NCBI GenBank assembly: GCA_902496375.1 | Contig: CABVAS010000062.1 | Location: forward strand, 1-8,226 | Direction of reading: 5' to 3' | Length of the DNA stretch: 8,226 bases | From: an uncultured Collinsella sp. | Lineage (GTDB): Bacteria; Actinomycetota; Coriobacteriia; Coriobacteriales; Coriobacteriaceae | In this document: positions 1-7,105 of the stretch, piece by piece | Layout: every line of letters starts with the position of its first letter | How positions within the stretch are numbered: position 1 is the stretch's first letter | The notes under the pieces: generated by a model | Told to the model about the DNA's origin: nothing | Database searches by the model: none | The model's input: the letters and a program-made list of their open reading frames with translations, nothing else | Position numbers and translations under genes: made by a program

Positions 1-518
1 TCGCCGATCATCACGGCATCGTCGGCCGTCGCGCCGAGCGCCGCCAGGGCATCGCGAACCGAATCGGCCTTGGTCTCGCGTCCCTGCGGCGGATTCATGC
101 CAACCACAGCTTCGAACTGGCAAAGCCCCAGCTCATGAACCATATCGATGCACTTCGCCTCCATGCGAGACGTCGCCACGGCCATACGCTTGCCCTGGGC
201 GGCCAACCCATCCAGCAGCTCGGGGACCCCATCGAACACGGGGTACTCCTCCGGCCCCAGCTCATCAAAAAAGGCGCGGTACTCGTCGGCCACCACAAGC
301 GACTCCTCGCGGGAAAAGCCGTAAAAGTCGTGAAAGCTCTTCCACAGGGGCGGCCCGATCATACGGCGCAGATCACCCATCTGCGCCTCCGAAAACCCGC
401 GCGCAGCCAGCGTCTTGCGCGTCGAGGTCATCACTGCCCGGCCCGTATCTGCCACCGTGCCGTCAAAATCAAACAGCACGACCGGCCGCTTGCATATCTC
501 CAGCGCCTCCATCGGCAT
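1..518 (-). CDS. HAD-superfamily phosphatase, phosphoglycolate phosphatase-like (3' end outside window)
   Basis: The gene is read leftward and runs off the window edge; 172 codons are present. The HAD aspartyl-phosphatase motifs are visible in order. Motif I is LFDFDGTVADT (nucleophile Asp17, acid/base Asp19). Motif II is the Thr/Ser of VATSRME near residues 116-117. The motif III lysine is in RETKADSV (Lys150). Motif IV begins as VMIGD exactly at the window edge. Residues of about 26-95 between motifs I and II form a helical cap, which fits the Gph/PgmB-like subfamily with a C1 cap. Such enzymes hydrolyse small phosphate monoesters in the cytosol; the substrate cannot be told from sequence. 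Two in-frame ATGs (518 and 512) follow GGGGAAGAGGG. The first suits GGGGA as Shine-Dalgarno, the second suits AGAGGG, so the start may be six bases downstream. It diverges from the degV-type gene. Confidence 0.9.
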   Translation of the reverse strand, partial: MPMEALEICKRPVVLFDFDGTVADTGRAVMTSTRKTLAARGFSEAQMGDLRRMIGPPLWKSFHDFYGFSREESLVVADEYRAFFDELGPEEYPVFDGVPELLDGLAAQGKRMAVATSRMEAKCIDMVHELGLCQFEAVVGMNPPQGRETKADSVRDALAALGATADDAVMIG

Positions 519-553
519 CCCTCTTCCCCAGTTGACGATTTCCACACCGACAC

Positions 554-582
554 TTCAAACTGTTGACTATTCAACAATTGAA
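554..582. promoter_or_regulatory. Candidate operator: nested palindromes over the degV promoter
   Basis: Two overlapping inverted repeats cover the -35 box and spacer: GTTGA-CTAT-TCAAC (562-575) and TTCAA-CAA-TTGAA (570-582). A further TTCAA at 554-558 makes the whole stretch an imperfect dyad. AT-rich dyads at this place are typical binding sites of small dimeric repressors (for example MarR or TetR type), and repression by occlusion is the natural inference. The stretch also lies upstream of the divergent HAD gene and could act on both. No regulator gene is in the window, so the binding protein is unknown. Confidence 0.4.
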
Positions 583-590
583 CCTATAAA
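563..590 (+). promoter_or_regulatory. Probable sigma-70 promoter of the degV-type gene
   Basis: TTGACT (563-568) and TATAAA (585-590) are separated by 16 bp, close to the consensus -35/-10 boxes and spacing. Transcription would start near 597, leaving a leader of about 70 nt before the ATG at 669. The leader begins with a small inverted repeat, GTGGA-N5-TCCAC (592-606), and holds a GC hairpin, GCGGC-GCT-GCCGC (635-647), just ahead of the Shine-Dalgarno GAAAGG (656-661). A second -10-like TATACT at 607-612 has no -35 box at a suitable distance. Confidence 0.6.
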
Positions 591-668
591 TGTGGAACGA
601 CTCCACTATACTTGTCGCACTTTGCTCTCAGAAGGCGGCGCTGCCGCGCCCCAACGAAAGGTGCAATT

Positions 669-1529
669 ATGTCTTTTGCCATCATAACCGACTCCACGTC
701 GGACATCTCCCCCGCCCGCGCCCAAGAGCTCGGCATTTACGTCATTCCGCTGCATGTGATTATCGAAGGCGAGGACCTGCTCGACCAGGTACAGATCACC
801 GCCCAGGAGTACGTCGCCCGCATGGCCGGCTCCGAGCAGCTGCCGCATACCTCGCAGCCGAGTGCCGGCGAGTTCAAGGCGCTGTTTGACCGCGTGCGCG
901 CCGATGGCCACGACAGCGCGATCTTTATCTCGCTGTGCAGCGAGTGGTCCGCCTGCTATTCCAATGCATGCCTGGTCGCCGAGACCCACGAGCTCGACGT
1001 GCGCTGCATCGATTCGCGCACCGGCTCGGGTGCCGAGGGCCTGCTGGTGGAGTACGCGCTCGCCATGCGCGAGGACGGCCGCAGCCTGGACGAGACCGAG
1101 GCGCAGATCCGCGCGACGCTGCCCGACGCCCACCTGCTGCTGATTCCCCGCACGCTCGAGAACCTCGTTAAGAACGGCCGCGCACCTAAACTCGCCGGCC
1201 AGCTCACCCAGATGCTCAACATTCGCCTGGCCGTTTCGCCGGAGTGGAAATCGGGCGAGATCAAGGCCATCAAAAAGGGCCGCGGCGCCAAGCGCATCGT
1301 CGCCAACACCATAGCCGATTGCCTCGCATTTTTGGCCGAGCACCCGGGCTCCAGCGTGCGCGTGCTCACGACCGGCGCCGCCGAGGAGCAGGAACTCGTC
1401 AACCAAGCACTCGCGGGCCAGGATTACGTAGACGCCGGCACCGGCCCCATCGGCTGCACCATCGCCACCCACGTAGGCGTCGACGCCATCGCCATCAGCT
1501 ACTGTCCCCGCTACCAGCCCATCCACTAG
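669..1529 (+). CDS. DegV family protein (fatty-acid-binding, FakB-like)
   Basis: A 286-residue protein, the usual length for DegV/FakB. The N-terminus IITDSTSDIS and the motif TSQPS (residues 61-65) are the two hallmark stretches of the EDD-fold DegV family. LENLVKNGR (163-171) and the C-terminal GPIGCTIATHVGVDA (259-273), with the conserved His268, match the usual family blocks. FakB proteins hold a fatty acid for phosphorylation by the kinase FakA, feeding exogenous fatty acids into phospholipid synthesis; the lipid specificity here is not readable. The segment SLCSEWSACYSNA (88-100) departs from the commoner SGTYQSA form and may shape the acyl pocket. The frame stays open upstream to 612, but ATG 669 is chosen because GAAAGG sits 7 nt before it and the family N-terminus starts there. 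The gene is monocistronic and convergent with the LOG-family gene. Confidence 0.93.
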   Translation: MSFAIITDSTSDISPARAQELGIYVIPLHVIIEGEDLLDQVQITAQEYVARMAGSEQLPHTSQPSAGEFKALFDRVRADGHDSAIFISLCSEWSACYSNACLVAETHELDVRCIDSRTGSGAEGLLVEYALAMREDGRSLDETEAQIRATLPDAHLLLIPRTLENLVKNGRAPKLAGQLTQMLNIRLAVSPEWKSGEIKAIKKGRGAKRIVANTIADCLAFLAEHPGSSVRVLTTGAAEEQELVNQALAGQDYVDAGTGPIGCTIATHVGVDAIAISYCPRYQPIH

Positions 1530-1544
1530 GGGCACCTTTACCAT

Positions 1545-1607
1545 TTGCGGTGGAATAGGGACTGTTTTTGGCTTATTAGCCGCCAATCAATCCCTATTCC
1601 ACCGCAA
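1545..1607. repeat. TTGCGGTG stem-loop, copy 1 (17-bp perfect inverted repeat)
   Basis: Arms TTGCGGTGGAATAGGGA (1545-1561) and its exact complement (1591-1607) flank a 29-nt loop. The loop begins CTGTTT and ends CAA, and contains an inner TTGGC/GCCAA stem (1568-1572 with 1582-1586). It starts 15 nt after the degV stop codon. No T-run follows, so it is not a typical Rho-independent terminator. A second copy with compensatory stem changes lies at 7106-7171. Confidence 0.85.
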
Positions 1608-1624
1608 CTTAGAAGCAGTTCATT

Positions 1625-1684
1625 TGGGATGGGCTAAAAAGACTGGTATCAAACGTTTCAGACCAGTCTTTTTAGCCCATCCCA
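1625..1684. terminator. Bidirectional terminator between degV and the LOG-family gene
   Basis: A perfect 23-bp inverted repeat (1625-1647 with 1662-1684) encloses a 14-nt loop with the palindrome AAACGTTT. The inner part is a classical two-way terminator: AAAAA, then stem GACTGGT/ACCAGTC, then TTTTT, so each strand gives a hairpin followed by a U-run. The outer GGGATGGGCT arms extend the stem well beyond what termination needs. It sits between convergent genes, 11 bp from the LOG stop codon, and would serve both. Confidence 0.85.
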
Positions 1685-1695
1685 TTTTACCTACT

Positions 1696-2454
1696 CTACA
1701 TCAGCCCGCTCAGGGCGATGTCGACGGCCTCGTTGAGGTCGTCGGTGATGTGGACGAGGTCTGGATCGAGCGGGCTAATCATGCCGGCATCCATCACCGG
1801 GCCGTTGAGCCAGTCGAACAGGCCTTGCCAGTACTCGCTGCCCACCAGTACGAGCGGCATGCGCTTGACCTTGTGCGTCTGCACCAGCGTGAGCACCTCG
1901 AACATCTCGTCGAGCGTGCCGAAACCGCCGGGGAACACGATGGCACCCGAGCTGTACTTAACGAACATGGTCTTACGCACAAAGAAGTAGCGGAAGTCCA
2001 TACCCAGGTTCACGTATTTGTTGAGCCCCTGCTCGTGCGGAAGCTCGATACCCAAGCCGACCGACTTGCCGTTGGCACTCGCCGCCCCCCTGTTGGCCGC
2101 CTCCATAATGCCGGGGCCGCCGCCGGTGATAACCGCCACGCCGCGCTGCGCGATCTTGCGGCCGACCGTGCGCGCCGCCTTGTAGAGCGAATCGGTCTTG
2201 GGCGTGCGGGCACTGCCGAAGATGGTCACCGCGGGCCCGAGCTCGGCAAGCGCGCCAAAGCCATCGACGAATTCTGCCTGAATACGAAGGACGCGCCACG
2301 GATCGGCATGCAACCAGTCGGTTGAATCTTCGGGCGCCAGCAGGTTGGCGTAGGTGTTGTCCTTAGGAATCATGGGGCCGCGCATGACCACGGGGCCGCG
2401 GCGGTACGTCTCGTCGTAGGCGGGCTCGCCCTCGACGTTCTCATTCTTAATCAT
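1696..2454 (-). CDS. LOG family protein (TIGR00730-type Rossmann fold)
   Basis: A 252-residue cytosolic protein with both signatures of the LOG/lysine-decarboxylase-like family. GGGPGIMEAANRG (111-123) binds the phosphate of a nucleotide, and PGGFGTLDE (175-183) carries the catalytic Glu; the Arg160-Lys161 pair also fits. Plant and some bacterial members are cytokinin-riboside 5'-monophosphate phosphoribohydrolases that release the base from a nucleoside monophosphate; other bacterial members cleave AMP. The substrate here is unknown. About 70 residues precede the Rossmann core (VTIFGSAR, 76-83), longer than in the short LOG proteins and like the longer bacterial subgroup. An open frame extends to 2499, but ATG 2454 is preferred: AGGAG lies 5 nt upstream (2460-2464), and the longer reading would run through the terminator hairpin at 2471-2517. 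Confidence 0.92.
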   Translation of the reverse strand: MIKNENVEGEPAYDETYRRGPVVMRGPMIPKDNTYANLLAPEDSTDWLHADPWRVLRIQAEFVDGFGALAELGPAVTIFGSARTPKTDSLYKAARTVGRKIAQRGVAVITGGGPGIMEAANRGAASANGKSVGLGIELPHEQGLNKYVNLGMDFRYFFVRKTMFVKYSSGAIVFPGGFGTLDEMFEVLTLVQTHKVKRMPLVLVGSEYWQGLFDWLNGPVMDAGMISPLDPDLVHITDDLNEAVDIALSGLM

Positions 2455-2470
2455 GGGTGCTCCTATCGAG

Positions 2471-2517
2471 AAAAAGAAAACGGGCGGGGTCGACGCCATG
2501 CGTCAAACACCCGCCCG
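2471..2517 (-). terminator. Rho-independent terminator or attenuator ahead of the LOG gene
   Basis: Reading leftward, arms CGGGCGGG/CCCGCCCG (2510-2517 and 2481-2488) enclose an inner stem GACGC-ATG-GCGTC, followed by a T-rich tract, TTTTCTTTTT (2471-2480). This is a strong intrinsic terminator for minus-strand transcripts. It ends only 17 nt before the LOG start codon and overlaps nothing coding. It could end the tgt transcript, whose stop is 150 bp upstream, or act as an attenuator in a LOG leader if a promoter lies at 2520-2660. I find no convincing -35/-10 pair there. Confidence 0.75.
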
Positions 2518-2666
2518 AACATCAACTATTCGGTATGGTACCCACGATGCATCAAGTGCTTGCAAGCTATCGGTCAGCGGTCGTGCGGCCGGTGTCAGCA
2601 AATGTGACGACCGGCCGCCGCTCGCCCCTTGCCGTTGCCCGCGCTCTGCAAGCGCCCGCGCCGCTC
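2518..2666. other. Non-coding gap between tgt and the LOG gene, with a long GC hairpin
   Basis: No gene is visible. The main structure is at 2585-2618: GCGGCCGGT (2585-2593) pairs with ACCGGCCGC (2610-2618), and an inner GTCA/TGAC stem closes a 7-nt loop, with one unpaired base at 2609. No T-run follows on either strand, so it may be a transcript-stabilising 3' hairpin of tgt rather than a terminator. A 10-bp palindrome, GCTTGCAAGC, lies at 2558-2567. The right part (2619-2666) is a GC-rich run with no clear structure. Confidence 0.5.
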
Positions 2667-3806
<1,140 letters not shown>

Positions 3807-3843
3807 AAACTGGAACTCCTTGGTTGCGGTTCATACGCAAACC

Positions 3844-3849
3844 ATTATA
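3844..3849 (-). promoter_or_regulatory. Probable -10 box of the tgt promoter
   Basis: The minus strand carries a perfect TATAAT here, which would start transcription about 30 nt before the tgt ATG. No good -35 hexamer is found 16-18 bp upstream (the sequence there is GC-rich), and there is no TG extension. The promoter may therefore be weak or activator-dependent. There is no room in the leader for a preQ1 riboswitch, and no aptamer-like sequence is seen. Confidence 0.5.
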
Positions 3850-3918
3850 CGGGCAACCCGCAAGAAGCACCGACTCGACAGAAACTAGTGCATTAGGATC
3901 AGGTTCCCGAGCCGGTCG

Positions 3919-3989
3919 TTGGGGACAGTCTTCAGCGCCATCTTGCAAAGGAATGTCCCAATCTGCCGATACTTAGGGACTGTCCCCAA
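3919..3989. repeat. TTGGGGACAGTC inverted repeat
   Basis: TTGGGGACAGTC (3919-3930) is exactly complementary to GACTGTCCCCAA (3978-3989), 47 bp apart, with another truncated copy (AATGTCCC) between them at 3952-3959. Related GTCCCC motifs recur at 4003-4008, 7229-7235, 7258-7263 and 7284-7291. Short GC-rich repeats of this kind resemble REP-type sequences mobilised by RAYT transposases in other bacteria. No such transposase gene is in the window, so the link is inference. The right arm overlaps the start of composite repeat A. Confidence 0.6.
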
Positions 3990-4127
3990 GTGCCGGCAAG
4001 AGTGTCCCTTATGACTAGTCATTTAAGAACGCCCCCAACGACTACGAGATCATCTCCAACAGCCAAGGCAACGCCGATGCTCTGGCGACGTCAGCGAGCG
4101 GTCGCCAGAGCGAACAAATTGGCATGA

Positions 4128-4168
4128 AAAGAGGGCGGCATAGACCTTCTGGTCATGCCACCCTCTTT
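4128..4168 (-). terminator. Intrinsic terminator of the dehydrogenase gene (GACC-AGAA-GGTC hairpin, copy A)
   Basis: On the minus strand AAAGAGGG pairs with CCCTCTTT, GGCAT with ATGCC and GACC with GGTC around an AGAA loop, followed by TTTT (4127-4130). One base at 4142 is unpaired. The pair between 4136 and 4160 is G-U only when read leftward, and C-A when read rightward, so the minus strand is the functional one. This fits termination of the dehydrogenase transcript about 70 nt after its stop codon. Confidence 0.7.
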
Positions 4169-4210
4169 GAATGACAAGTTGTCGCCCTGGTGACCGCGCA
4201 GCGTCGAGCC

Positions 4211-4238
4211 GTTACGCGGTTTGGAAAAACCGCGTAAC
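4211..4238 (-). terminator. Stop-proximal hairpin GTTACGCGGTTT, copy A
   Basis: A perfect 12-bp stem (4211-4222 with 4227-4238) with a 4-base loop starts 2 nt after the dehydrogenase stop codon. It lacks a long U-run on the minus strand, so it may protect the 3' end or assist the terminator further down rather than terminate alone. The same hairpin stands at the queA stop codon (7491-7519), with a different loop. Confidence 0.6.
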
Positions 4239-4240
4239 CC

Positions 4241-5041
4241 CTACGGCCGCTGGCCCATGCCACCCTCGAGGGTGACAGTCTCGCCGTTCATGTACTTAAA
4301 GTCGGGGCCGCAGAGCTGAACGACCACGCGGCCGATTTCCTTCTCGACATCGCCGTAATGGCCCGCCGGCGGCATGTGGACGTTGGCCTTGAACGCCTCG
4401 GGATAGGCATCCTGGAAGTTCTCGAGCGCAGCTGTCCAGGCAAGCGGGCACACGATGTTGACGTTGATGCCGTCCTTGCCCCATTCGTTGGCGGCGACGC
4501 GGGTCAGACCGCGGATGCCCTCCTTGGCGGCGGCATAGCTGCACTGGCCGTAGTTGCCAAACAGGCCGGCGCCCGAAGCAAAGTTGACCACGGAGCCCTT
4601 GGTCTCCTTCAGGTGTGGGTAGGCCTTCTGCATGTACAGGTAGGTGGCATACAGGCCAGAGTAAATGGCCAGGTTAAACTGGTCCATGGTGTGATCGGCA
4701 ATGGTCACGCCCGAAGCGCTGGCCTGAGCGTTGTTGACGACGGCGTCGATGCGGCCGAACTCCTCAATCGCCTTGTCGATAACGTTCTGGACGACGGCCT
4801 CGTTGTCCTGGCCGGCGGAAACATCGGCCTGAACAGGCAGAACCTTGACGCCGTACTCAGCCTCGAGAGACTCCTTGGCGGCCTCGAGCTTGGCGACGTT
4901 GCGGCCGGTGATGACGAGGTTTGCGCCCTCCTTGGCAAAAGCGATATCGATGCCGTAGCCGATGGAGCCGGCGGAACCGTCCTTGAGCGTAGCCTTGCCG
5001 CCGCCGGTGACGATCACGGTCTTACCAGTGAAAAGTCCCAT
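4241..5041 (-). CDS. Short-chain dehydrogenase, probable NADP-dependent 12-alpha-hydroxysteroid dehydrogenase
   Basis: A complete 266-residue classical SDR. The Rossmann start is VTGGG (11-15) with SIGYGI (26-31), NNAQ is at 103-106, Ser156 is in NFASGAG, and the catalytic pair Tyr169/Lys173 is in SYAAAKEG. Arg47 after the second strand (TGRN) favours NADP(H). From memory, the blocks NNAQASASG, YSGLYAT, NFASGAGLFGN, GQCSYAAAKEGIRGL and the C-terminus LEGGMGQRP match clostridial 12-alpha-HSDH. That enzyme oxidises the 12-alpha-hydroxyl of cholate-type bile acids to 12-oxo, reversibly, in the cytosol. The exact substrate stays an inference; a bile-acid-family SDR of other position specificity is the main alternative. 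The glycine-rich loop carries about seven extra residues (KATLKDGSAG, 16-25). The usual helix-4 Asn is replaced within IYSGLY. ATG 5041 is preceded by GAAAGGA at 6 nt. It is divergent from the coiled-coil gene and followed by composite repeat A. Confidence 0.85.
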   Translation of the reverse strand: MGLFTGKTVIVTGGGKATLKDGSAGSIGYGIDIAFAKEGANLVITGRNVAKLEAAKESLEAEYGVKVLPVQADVSAGQDNEAVVQNVIDKAIEEFGRIDAVVNNAQASASGVTIADHTMDQFNLAIYSGLYATYLYMQKAYPHLKETKGSVVNFASGAGLFGNYGQCSYAAAKEGIRGLTRVAANEWGKDGINVNIVCPLAWTAALENFQDAYPEAFKANVHMPPAGHYGDVEKEIGRVVVQLCGPDFKYMNGETVTLEGGMGQRP

Positions 5042-5206
5042 ACAAAGTCCTTTCGAATCGCGACGGGCACGCCCGCCGACTGCGCGTATCCAACTTCACG
5101 CGCCAAAAGCTGAAATGCAACTTTAGCGTGTACAAGTGAAAAATAAAGGACACAGCGGGCGAACGGCACAACGTCTTTCGGCGAAGGGAATGTCAAGCGC
5201 AAACTG

Positions 5207-5235
5207 AATATAGAGGCCGAATTTTTGCTATCCAA
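5207..5235 (-). promoter_or_regulatory. Candidate promoter of the dehydrogenase gene
   Basis: On the minus strand TTGGAT (5230-5235) and TATATT (5207-5212) are 17 bp apart. Transcription would start near 5200, leaving a long leader of about 160 nt. The leader holds no obvious riboswitch. A perfect TTGACA also lies in it (5189-5194) but has no -10 box at the right distance. The candidate -35 box touches the upstream region of the divergent coiled-coil gene, whose own promoter is unclear; only an isolated TATCAT (5297-5302) is seen. Confidence 0.35.
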
Positions 5236-5335
5236 GCGAGCCATCGAACACGTTTTGAAACTTTGCTGCGGCGCGCGGGATGTCGGCGCGAGACTTTATC
5301 ATAGGGTGACAAACAACGATGAGGAGCACATGCCT

Positions 5336-7081
5336 ATGACAGACGAGCTGGACCCCCAGACTCAACAGCATATTGATGATTCCGCAGACGTCATCACAGA
5401 TACTGACACTGTGACCTGCGATGATATCGACATCGACGACTCCATCTTAGACGAAAGCGCTACGGCGGAAACCCCCGAAACAGAAAACGCCGATGAGCAA
5501 AACGACGATGCGGCCGCTCAGGACGACGCCCCGCAAGCAGCGGGCCCCATCGAGGTGTCTTCGGAAGAAGAGCTCGATGCCGTCATGGACTCCATGATGG
5601 ATGCTGTCAAAGCGATGAAGGATGCTGTCGCCGATGTCGACGTTGACGCCGAGGAAGAAGAGGCCGCTGAGGCCGCCTCGACCTTTGTACCCGGCGAGAC
5701 CCCCGTTGCCGACCAGGGCAGCACCATGCCCTCGTTTCTGCAGCTCGAGCACCCCACGATTGGCGCCGATGCGGTCGATCCGCACGCAGCGGGCTTTTCT
5801 GTGGTCGAGGGCGGTACCGGCAATATCGCCGCGCCGCAGGCTGCCGATGCGGACGCTGTCGACACCGCTCGCCCGACCGCCCCGCACTCCCCCGCCGCGA
5901 ACCGCGATCTGGGGACCGCTGTCTCGAACACCGCGAACGCCGTGGGCACCTTTATTGCCCAGGGCGCCTCGGCCATGCGCGAGATGAACGCCGCGAAAAA
6001 GGCACTTGCCGATGCCCGCGCCCACCTGGCCGAACTTGAGCAGCGCATTGTCGATCAGGCCGAGGAGCTCGAGACGCGCCAGGATATCGCAGGCCGCTAC
6101 GACCAGATCGTCGCCGACCAGCGTCAGGCGATCGCCACAGCGCAAAAGACCGCTGCGGCAGCCGAGATTGACCGTGATGCCCACGCCGCCAAAGCGACAG
6201 AGCTCAAGAGTCAGCTCGAACAAATGAAGACAGAGGATGACGCGACTGAGCTCCGCCTGAAGGCCGCGCTCGACGCCGTGGAGGCCCGCGAGGCGAGCTC
6301 GCGCGAGACCGGCAACCGCCTCGTTCGACGTCTTGAGGATTCCAAGCGCATCCGCGACAAGGTGCAGGCCGAGCGAGACGCCGGCATTGCCGCCGCACAA
6401 CAAACCGTCGACGCCACGCGCGCCCAGCTCGAGACGCTGCGTCATGAGTATGCCGAGCTGCAACGCAATCCCTCGGCAAATCCCGCCAGCTATACGGTGC
6501 GCACCAGCGAGCTCTCGATGCAGATCTCCGACACGGCAGATGCCCTGCGTAAAGCCGAAGAAGATGTCCCGCGCATCACCGCCGACCTTGAGCACTCGCT
6601 TGCCGCAGCCGAGCAGGCCGTCGAGCAGGCTCAAGCCCCCATTGCCGAAGCCAAACGCGCGCACCAAGCCGTGACGACTGAGGCTGATGCCGCGCGCGAC
6701 GAGCTGCAGACGGCGAAAACTGCCGCCACGACGCGCCAGCGCGAACTGCGCGAGAAGATCGCCGCCGAGGACAAGGCACGCCGCGACCAAGAGCAAAGCA
6801 TCGCCAACGCCCAAGCAGATGCCGCACATGCACAGTCGATCATCGAGCAGGCGACCGAGGTACATGACCATCCAGAGATCACTGAGTCGCTTGCAGGATC
6901 CTTGGCCCGAGACAAAGCCGAACACGCCGAGACCGAGCGAGAAGTCGCCCAGCTCGAGGCCACCGAGGACGCGGTGCGCGAGCGCACCCGCGACTCACGC
7001 ATCAAATTCACCGGCGCCATCGTCTGCATCGTCGCCGCAATCCTGGTGATCATCCTGATCTGGCTCTTCGCGAGCAAGTAA
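5336..7081 (+). CDS. Acidic coiled-coil protein with C-terminal membrane anchor, function unknown
   Basis: A 581-residue protein I do not recognise. Residues 1-115 are very acidic and low in complexity (runs such as DDIDIDD and DAEEEEAAEAA). Residues 116-205 are Ala/Pro/Asp-rich and probably disordered. Residues of about 207-550 are rich in Ala, Glu, Gln, Lys and Arg with heptad-like Leu/Ala spacing, a long coiled coil broken by a Pro/Asn hinge at 378-386 and another at 508-522. Residues 558-579 are a single hydrophobic span ending ASK, with basic RIK just before it. There is no N-terminal signal peptide, so the likely topology is tail-anchored with the body in the cytoplasm. It has only two cysteines (28 and 564). 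Two ATGs follow GAGGAG: 5330 at 3 nt and 5336 at 9 nt; the latter is preferred. The open frame extends to 5225 without a better start. The layout recalls scaffold or division proteins in mirror image, but no homology is claimed. Confidence 0.9.
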   Translation: MTDELDPQTQQHIDDSADVITDTDTVTCDDIDIDDSILDESATAETPETENADEQNDDAAAQDDAPQAAGPIEVSSEEELDAVMDSMMDAVKAMKDAVADVDVDAEEEEAAEAASTFVPGETPVADQGSTMPSFLQLEHPTIGADAVDPHAAGFSVVEGGTGNIAAPQAADADAVDTARPTAPHSPAANRDLGTAVSNTANAVGTFIAQGASAMREMNAAKKALADARAHLAELEQRIVDQAEELETRQDIAGRYDQIVADQRQAIATAQKTAAAAEIDRDAHAAKATELKSQLEQMKTEDDATELRLKAALDAVEAREASSRETGNRLVRRLEDSKRIRDKVQAERDAGIAAAQQTVDATRAQLETLRHEYAELQRNPSANPASYTVRTSELSMQISDTADALRKAEEDVPRITADLEHSLAAAEQAVEQAQAPIAEAKRAHQAVTTEADAARDELQTAKTAATTRQRELREKIAAEDKARRDQEQSIANAQADAAHAQSIIEQATEVHDHPEITESLAGSLARDKAEHAETEREVAQLEATEDAVRERTRDSRIKFTGAIVCIVAAILVIILIWLFASK

Positions 7082-7105
7082 ACCAGCTGCCAAAAAGCTC
7101 AACGC

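Larger units (their letters stand above)
3976..4238. repeat. Composite intergenic repeat, copy A
   Basis: This stretch aligns along its whole length with 7226-7519 in the same orientation. Shared blocks include GGACTGTCCCCA, AAGAGTGTCCC, GACTAGTCATTTAAGAACG (4013-4031), GGCAACGCCGATG (4067-4079), CAGCGAGCGG (4092-4101), GACCTTCTGGTC (4143-4154), CCGCGCAGCGTCGAGC (4194-4209) and GTTACGCGG with its complement (4211-4238). It holds two hairpins shared with copy B and a third stem of its own: an 11-bp perfect GCTCTGGCGAC/GTCGCCAGAGC (4079-4089 with 4101-4111), decayed in copy B. It begins 2 bp after the stop codon of the minus-strand dehydrogenase. Together with 3850-3975 it fills the gene-free gap between tgt and that gene; I see no credible coding region in it. 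Confidence 0.85.

Noticed and set aside
607..612. TATACT as -10 box for degV
   Set aside because: The nearest -35-like TTGAAC is 23 bp away; TTGACT-16-TATAAA just upstream fits better.
606..1586. 326-residue open frame on the minus strand opposite degV
   Set aside because: It is a mirror frame of the degV-type gene in GC-rich DNA, with low-complexity Ala/Gly/Arg content and no family motif. The plus frame carries clear DegV motifs.
3807..3900. Possible preQ1 riboswitch ahead of tgt
   Set aside because: With transcription starting near 3837 the leader is about 30 nt, and no aptamer-like hairpin with A-rich tail is visible.
3976..3986. GGGACTGTCCC palindrome considered as a LexA-like or other operator
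   Set aside because: It recurs as part of the repeat family, not next to a promoter with correct geometry, so a repeat origin is simpler.
4019..4172. Protein-like plus-strand reading in repeat A (KNAPNDYEIISN...GNADALAT), partly kept in repeat B
   Set aside because: It has no start codon at its head (a TAG precedes it) and no ribosome site. In copy B the frame is broken by a stop just after FKNV. The shared part is better explained as one repeated non-coding sequence; it could at most be a relic of a gene end.
5189..5194. Perfect TTGACA on the minus strand upstream of the dehydrogenase
   Set aside because: No -10-like sequence lies 15-19 bp downstream; TTGGAT-17-TATATT a little further upstream is a better pair.
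5447..6925. 492-residue minus-strand open frame opposite the coiled-coil gene
   Set aside because: It is a Gly/Leu/Arg-rich antisense shadow. The plus frame has a good Shine-Dalgarno and a coherent architecture ending in a membrane span.
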